Positions 58,186 through 64,000 of a stretch of 64,000 bases of DNA are shown here, one piece after another. The notes beneath the pieces were generated by a model. It made no database searches. It worked only from the letters and a program-made list of their open reading frames with translations, and was not told where the DNA came from. Position 1 is the stretch's first letter. Every line of letters starts with the position of its first letter. The translations under genes were made by a program, and so were the position numbers. This DNA is from Sciurus carolinensis (taxonomy: Eukaryota > Chordata > Mammalia > Rodentia > Sciuridae), in the NCBI RefSeq assembly GCF_902686445.1, contig NC_062220.1:90582143-90646142 (forward strand), in the 5' to 3' direction.

Positions 58186-58385
58186 TTTCTCAACAGTCTA
58201 TGATATTTAAGTTCAAGATTTGAGAAATATTTGGTGAATCTGTTCCATCAAATACACTCTGGTTTGATAAATATTACCAATGAATTACTAGTAAATAAAA
58301 GGTGATAACAACCTGAAACCAGACCTGGCTCAAAGACTGAATGTGTCTTCCTTCAAAGAGGAAGTACACTAGTTCACATACACAA

Positions 58386-58387
58386 AT

Positions 58388-58427
<40 letters not shown>

Positions 58428-58428
58428 G
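58386..58428. repeat. (CA)n microsatellite
   Basis: CA dinucleotides with one AAACA interruption. Confidence 0.95.
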
Positions 58429-59847
58429 TACTTTTAATTCCACTGAAAAGACAGAAAAGGAGTGGGTATCTGAGGAAGTTGTATAATGGCTCCTAGTGGG
58501 AACTGGGGACATCTGAGGAACAGTTCTGACATGGTTCAGTCCTTATGTACCCTTGTCCTATTCAGACACCCAGGGGTGTCTCTGTTCCCCAGTGGAGGGA
58601 TGCTGTGTCTTTCAAGAAAGTTTAGGAGGAAAGCTTAGCTAAAACAATGAAAATCCCTTTCTTATCTCCTACATAGCAGGAATACAAGTTGTTTTTCTGA
58701 TACATTTTAATGGAACAGCATAAGAAGGTGAAGTGGTGAATACCCTCAATTTGACTTCTAAGATGCAGGCATTACTTTAGATTTCATTATTGAAAACTTG
58801 CATGATATAATTGAGCTGAGTAGACTCAACCATGAAAAGCCTGTTTTAGAATAGTGGTCACTGACTTCCCTTTGGAGGACAGATACACTTAGGAACTTTC
58901 AAAAAATGTGCTGGAAGTTAAGTTATGTGGATGAATGGACTTCTACAGGTTAATTCAATTTGACTTATACCCTATGACTTTATAGTTACTGGCCCCTATG
59001 GAATTATTCATTCATTGTCTTTTTTACTGAAGAGGTCAAATTTTTCATAAAATCTCAGTTGTAATAAAAGATTATTTTTAAAACTAATTCATTTTTTTTC
59101 TTCTAGGACAACTCAGAGAACTAAATAACATTTCTATGGTAGAGGTTAAGATAATTCCGACTGCTAAAGTCATGCTCTTGGTATGCAGAAGGAAGATAAT
59201 GGATATTCACTGAATGAATGAAAAAACTAATTTGGTTAGAAACACTTAAATTTCTTTTGTCACAGAGACATTTATGACAGGCAAAGTAGAGAGCAATTAG
59301 TCAGGTAGCTATTCACCAGACTCCCACCTTTCTCCTTCATTTCCTGTTCATGCAACTGGACTACATTGTTTGGAATCTCTTCTGCTTAGCACTAGATGGT
59401 ACAGCAAGAGAAGGGATGTATTTCCACCACAGGTAGGGCTTGTAAAATCTCCTGTACCTACTTCTCCATATCTTCCCCCTTTTGCTGACTTGATGTAGAC
59501 AAGCACCATAGAAGTCAAGTAGATGGTAGACTCTGCTTATCATAGAACCACCTGTCAATCAAGAGACACTTGTCCTGTATCCTAACTGGGTGATAAACTT
59601 ACATTTAGGTGTGCTGTCATACACTTGGGGGTTAGTTTGTTACTGAAACTATATGTAAGTAGCAAACTAATCAGAAGAAATAACGAGTCCTTGAATTGGA
59701 AGTTTCCAGGTAAGCAAGCATCTGTCAATGTGAAAACTTCAAAAGACAGGTGATATCTCAAGTGAATCTTTTCAGGTGGAAGGAAGAAAACATAGGTATT
59801 TAGGTGCTGAACAAAAACATCAAGCTAAACAAAATGTAGCAGTGTAC

Positions 59848-60053
59848 CAGGCATGGTGGCACACATCTGTAGTCCCAGTGGCTCGGAGGGCCGAGGCTGG
59901 AGTATCTTGAGTTCAAAGCCAGCCTCAGCAACTTAGCAAGGCCCTGAGCAACTCAGTGAGACTCTGTCTCTAAATAAAATATAAAAAAAGGCTGGGGATG
60001 TGGGTCAGTGGTTCAATCCCTGGTACCAGAAACAAAACAACAATAACAAAACC
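59848..60053 (+). mobile_element. B1-ID composite SINE with 17-bp target-site duplication
   Basis: B1 head (CCAGGCATGGTGGCACACAT) and ID moiety (GGCTGGGGATGTGGGTCAGT). The ID part lacks about 15 bp between its A- and B-box regions. AAAATGTAGCAGTGTAC at 59831-59847 and AAAATGCAGCAATGTAC at 60054-60070 flank it. Confidence 0.94.
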
Positions 60054-60389
60054 AAAATGCAGCAATGTACACTCTCCATACTCCTAGAGGAGGAAAACAC
60101 AAAGATAAGGTATGAGAAAAGTATTGTGTGTTTGGATTTAAAACAGTAAACTTCTGGCCCTTTCTTCTAAGAATTATCACCTCAGAAATAAGGAGAATAA
60201 GAAACAGAAATAAAATACTATTAAAATCTCTACTCTAAATAAAAACTATATATGGGAGGGTCATCGAATGCTATGATTATCAAAGAGAGATGAGGTGAGA
60301 TACTGAGGCTAGTGGAGGGTAAAGACTGAATTATGAGCAATTCGACAAGAGCTTCCCACTGATATCTTGGAAAAAATAAAGACGCACGG

Positions 60390-60396
60390 ACGCGCG

Positions 60397-60435
<39 letters not shown>
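60390..60435. repeat. alternating (CG/CA)n tract
   Basis: ACGCGCGCACGCGCGCACAC followed by CA dinucleotides, 46 bp without a break in R-Y alternation. Confidence 0.96.
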
Positions 60436-60436
<1 letters not shown>

Positions 60437-60559
60437 AATGCATAGAAGTCACAAAATAAACCTAGGTAAATCCCAGATTGCTCTGGTTTCTTCCTGGTAC
60501 AAATCTTCTGCAAATAGTTAGTACAAAAAGAATTCATTTCACTCAAATATAATGATAAT

Positions 60560-60712
60560 AAAATAAAGAAGGAAAGAGAAGGAGAGGAGAAAAAGTGGGA
60601 GGAAGAGAAGGAAGAGGAAAAGAAAGAGAAGGAAATAGAACAGAAAGATTAGTGTGAGGACAACAAGGAGGAGGAGATGGAGAAGACAGAGGAGGAGGAA
60701 GAAGGGAAACTT
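60560..60712. repeat. GA-rich low-complexity tract
   Basis: Purine-rich with GAAGAGGAAAAGAAAGAG-type units. The minus-strand Pro/Ser/Leu open frame there is spurious. Confidence 0.9.
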
Positions 60713-60743
60713 TTTTTAAAAGCCACCTCAAAGTGGGAAGAAA

Positions 60744-60838
60744 GGCTAGGAGAGTAGTTCATTGGCAGACCATATGCACAGCAGGCACATGGTGCTGAGT
60801 TCAATCCCTAGCACTACAAAAGAAAAATAAAATAAAGG
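60744..60838 (+). mobile_element. ID-like SINE, diverged
   Basis: GGCTAGGAGAGTAGTTCATT, GGTGCTGAGTTCAATCCCTA and GCACTACAAAAG with an A-rich tail. Two purine-rich tracts flank it, probably old tail expansions. Confidence 0.7.
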
Positions 60839-60915
60839 GACAGAGCAAATATAATAAAAGAAGGAAGAGGAGGAGGAGGAAGAGAGGGAGAGACAGGCAG
60901 ACAGACAGACATCAG
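60838..60915. repeat. GA-rich and (GACA)n simple repeat
   Basis: GGAAGAGGAGGAGGAGGAAG followed by GACAGGCAGACAGACAGACA. Confidence 0.9.
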
Positions 60916-63900
60916 AAAAAGAAAAACGGTGCCACTAAGTAAAGATTAAACCTATTTTAAGGAACGTGAAGAAATACGTGCTGATCAAGAACAGGAGCTT
61001 AGGAGAACTACAGCTAACAAAGCACAGGAAAGACAGATACAGAAAAGAAAAACAGAATCACAGCATTAATGGGAGCAGCCCAAAGGAGGGCTGTCCTTGA
61101 TGGGAAGGGTAGGGTCATGGAGGTCAGGAGTGAAAAAAGCAGGGCAAACAAAGGGTTAAAGATATTAAGGGAAAACAACCAACGTGGAATAGAAACAAGC
61201 AAGAAGCAACATATGAGTCATTGTTCACCCTCAGAGAACCCAACCTGTGGACAAAGGAGACATTCAAAGATGTCATCAATCTAACTGGAACCTGTAGAGG
61301 AAAAGAACATCCCATGTCCCCAGAAGAGCTGACAGGAAACCACTACTACCCAAGCATGCCCTAGGAAGATCACTGGGTTCATAGGAAAAGATTGTATCTT
61401 CTGGTTGCATATGTTTGAAATTTTCCATAATAAAAATCTTTAAAAAAAAAAAGATAAAAACTTAAAAAACAAAGAAATAATTCTTAGGGAATATTAAAAA
61501 AAAAAGATAAATGGAAATATTGTCAGCCTGGCTTCAACCTCTTCCTAGCAACATTTGAGTGTGGAAGATACTTGAGAGATAGTGAAAAAAGACTTCACAG
61601 AAAGAAATTTGGACCTAAAAATGTCACGCCCAAGCAAATTTGACCCAAGTATCAATGGCAGCAGGGAAACTTTCAAGCAATGACATGGTGTGGCTTCCAT
61701 CAGTGTTTCTAGAAGAATCTTCTTGAGGAAAACCTTTGGCCAAAGTGCCAACACTGAGTACTACCAAGACAAGAACTACCAGAGAGAATTATGCCTTTGT
61801 CAAGTTTTTTTTTTTTCCACCTTTCTCAGTCACATTTTTTGGGATTGTGTCTTGTGAACAGCATATAATCTACAAGATAGAAATCTCATTGAAAATATTG
61901 GGGCAATTTAGAAATAATATAACCAACAAACGGTAACAAGGAATTAGTTACATTATGAAAGGAAAGGAAACAGGTACTAAGGCTATGAATCACTGCCTTG
62001 TCTTTTATAGACAGGGTAAAGTATATCATTTATGTTTGATATACAAAGCAATAGGGCTTTACTTAAATAATCAAGGAACATTAGAAAAAATAAGCAAGTT
62101 ACTAAAGCCATCTAAAGTGGGTATTGGGAAAGGGTGGGGGAGGTCAACATTTACTAATTTTTATAATGGGGACAGTGGATACTATCTGAATAAATAGAGG
62201 ATTTCGTTTTCATTAGCAAGTTAACCAGTAGAAGAACTAAAAACATAAAATTTCTAGGTAATCATAAAAAACAAATATATAGCAAAGTAGGTGGTACAAA
62301 CAATATAGTGAACTATTTTTGAAAAAAACACATAAAAACAGGAAGCATTATATAAAATATGATAGTAATTAAGATCAAACATTCCTGTCAATTCAACTGA
62401 TGATAATGTGGCTACCTTCAATAATATAAGAGAAAACATCTTACATTGGCTTATTTAAGAAATTCAATTACATAGAGTGTTTAACATACACCTAAATCAA
62501 AATGTGTATAAAGACTAAAAGTAAAAAGATGTGCAAAGACAAGATCAGATTCTTCATGTGAGTTAAATTTGAATTCTAGGAAGAGCATTAGATGAGACAA
62601 AGAAGTGGGCTTTATACTGATGCAAGGTACAATAAACTATGAGAGTCTAACAGTTACATATATCCAAAAACTAAATAGTACAGAATCAGCATTTATGAAG
62701 CAAAAATTACTGTGCATAGAAAGAGAAAATAATAGAAACACCTGTTGGCCCATGATAGCTCATATTTCTTAAAATGATATATAAAATAGTTAAATATCAT
62801 AATTAAGAAGTTGGATGTACCTGGCTTTCCTTTAACAGTACCCTGCAAGTAGGAAATAAATCTACCTCTGGTGATCCATGAATGCTTGCCAAAGTTGACT
62901 ATGTAGCAGGTGATGTACAGTTTAAAAATTAGCTCCAAACAATGAAAAAAATATTTGATCAAATTTCAAAAACAAAAATTAATTACAGAGTTCTTGAAGA
63001 AACATACCACTAAAAAATGACAAAGAAACAAAGCTTTATCTGAAGCAACCCTTATATAAAAGAGATCAAGACCAAAATTACAGAATATTTAGTAATCATT
63101 GATAGTGAATACACTGCGTATCAGGACTTAGGAGATTCCTGATAATAAAGAATCTCCTAGTTTCATATTTTCTAAACAAGTAATAATGAAAATAAATTAA
63201 TTGAGCATCCAATTCAGAGACTTAGAAAAAGAGCAAAATAAATTTAAGCAGAGGAAATGAATTAATAAAAACAAAACAGTGATTAAACCATTATTAAATA
63301 AAAAAGAAACAATAAAACAATTAGGTAATTTTGTAGAGAAACAAGGGGGAAAACCTAACATATGAAATAATAAAAGCAGGGTAATAATCACAAATGCAGA
63401 AGAAATTAAGAATTGGAAGAAATGTTTGCAAAATATAAAAATATACAGCAATAAAAAGGAAATGAACCCCAAGCTTTTACAACAAGATGGATTTGCCAAA
63501 GAGGGAAACACTTCTTTTTTTTTAAAGTCAATATTTCATTGAAAAGCACCCTGAGGTGATGGCTTGGATTTCATAAATTATGAATATAAAACTGAGGAAG
63601 TAACTTCCCCTTCAGTAAAGTTTGGAAGGTCCATGTGCATTGAGGCTATGCCCTTAATTTGAAATATAACCTGACTTTCCAAATGCAATTTTTAAAAAGA
63701 CTCTACAGTCCCATTGAGATTTCCCATTTGAACTGTCCAATTTAAAATCTATTGTTAAGAGCTAAGGCAACATTTCTCCTACATGGGTTACTTGCTATGG
63801 CTTATGGCATCTGGGTTAAAATATTAAGTCAATAAAAATAATTTACTGAATTAAAATTACTAAAAAATAGTTCCAGTCCAGTGAGCTAACTCTTTGATTC

Positions 63901-64000
63901 CCAACAGGCAGAAGAATTCAATATGGTTATTTTTGCCTTGCCTCTAACACATTTTTATTCAATTTGAGTTTATGTGTGTGTGTATACAAACAAGATTTCC

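Larger units (their letters stand above)
57238..64000 (-). other. PDE1C: PDE1C intron (3' part of the next upstream intron)
   Basis: No exon was recognised here. The stretch holds a MIR fragment near 58.0-58.2 kb, a CA repeat at 58.39 kb, a B1-ID SINE at 59.85-60.05 kb, an alternating CG/CA tract at 60.39 kb, GA-rich tracts at 60.56-60.92 kb and an ID-like fragment at 60.75 kb. From 61 to 64 kb it is A-rich with no recognised element. The open frames there are short and AT-driven. Confidence 0.75.

Noticed and set aside
60543..60731. Pro/Ser/Leu-rich minus-strand open frame
   Set aside because: Complement of a GA-rich low-complexity tract.
57238..64000. Search for the preceding PDE1C catalytic exon (HTADISHP-type region)
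   Set aside because: No matching codons with splice sites were found by eye; it presumably lies beyond 64000.
1..64000. CRISPR array, phage, toxin-antitoxin or other prokaryotic system
   Set aside because: No regularly spaced repeats or operon-like gene clusters; base composition, repeats and introns are mammalian.

Overview
The window is mammalian nuclear DNA, most likely from a squirrel-family rodent (Sciuridae: ground squirrel, marmot or tree squirrel). The main evidence is the repeat content. There are many ID-type tRNA-derived SINEs, composite B1-plus-ID SINEs ending in an 'ordinary ID' moiety, and at least ten 3' tails of one rodent-type L1 family. Older mammalian elements (MIR, L2, MER5-like hAT, Tigger, MaLR-like LTRs) are also present. 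Long AT-rich non-coding stretches and GT-AG introns exclude a prokaryote.

One gene is supported: the 3' part of PDE1C (calmodulin-dependent cyclic nucleotide phosphodiesterase 1C) on the minus strand. In transcript order the exons are 57237-57156 and 54182-54062 (end of the catalytic domain), 52188-52010 (linker), 44061-43834 and 34147-34076 (charged Lys/Glu-rich tail), and a short terminal coding piece at 16943-16930 with its stop codon. This is followed by about 1 kb of 3' UTR running to roughly 15.9 kb. Every junction has GT/AG signals and the phases agree across all five introns. The terminal piece gives the short-tail isoform. The alternative terminal exon of the long-tail isoforms, and all exons upstream of 57237, were not found and probably lie outside the window.

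Layout: 1-15.9 kb is downstream flank (or intron of long-tail isoforms) with MIR, hAT, SINE and L1 fragments and a large (CT)n tract. 15.9-16.94 kb is the PDE1C short-form 3' end, abutted by a dimeric ID SINE. 16.95-34.07 kb is an intron holding an LTR, a nested L1, ancient L1 and a Tigger element. 34.15-43.83 kb is an intron with two L1 3' ends in inverted orientation and a local 0.28-kb duplication. 44.06-52.0 kb is a mainly unique AT-rich intron with one MaLR-like LTR. 52.2-54.06 and 54.18-57.15 kb are shorter introns. 57.24-64 kb is part of the next intron upstream.

No second protein gene, RNA gene, CRISPR array or prokaryote-like system was seen. The unusual features are in isoform architecture, local duplications and nested repeats. 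All ancient repeat family names are assigned by eye from remembered consensus sequences.
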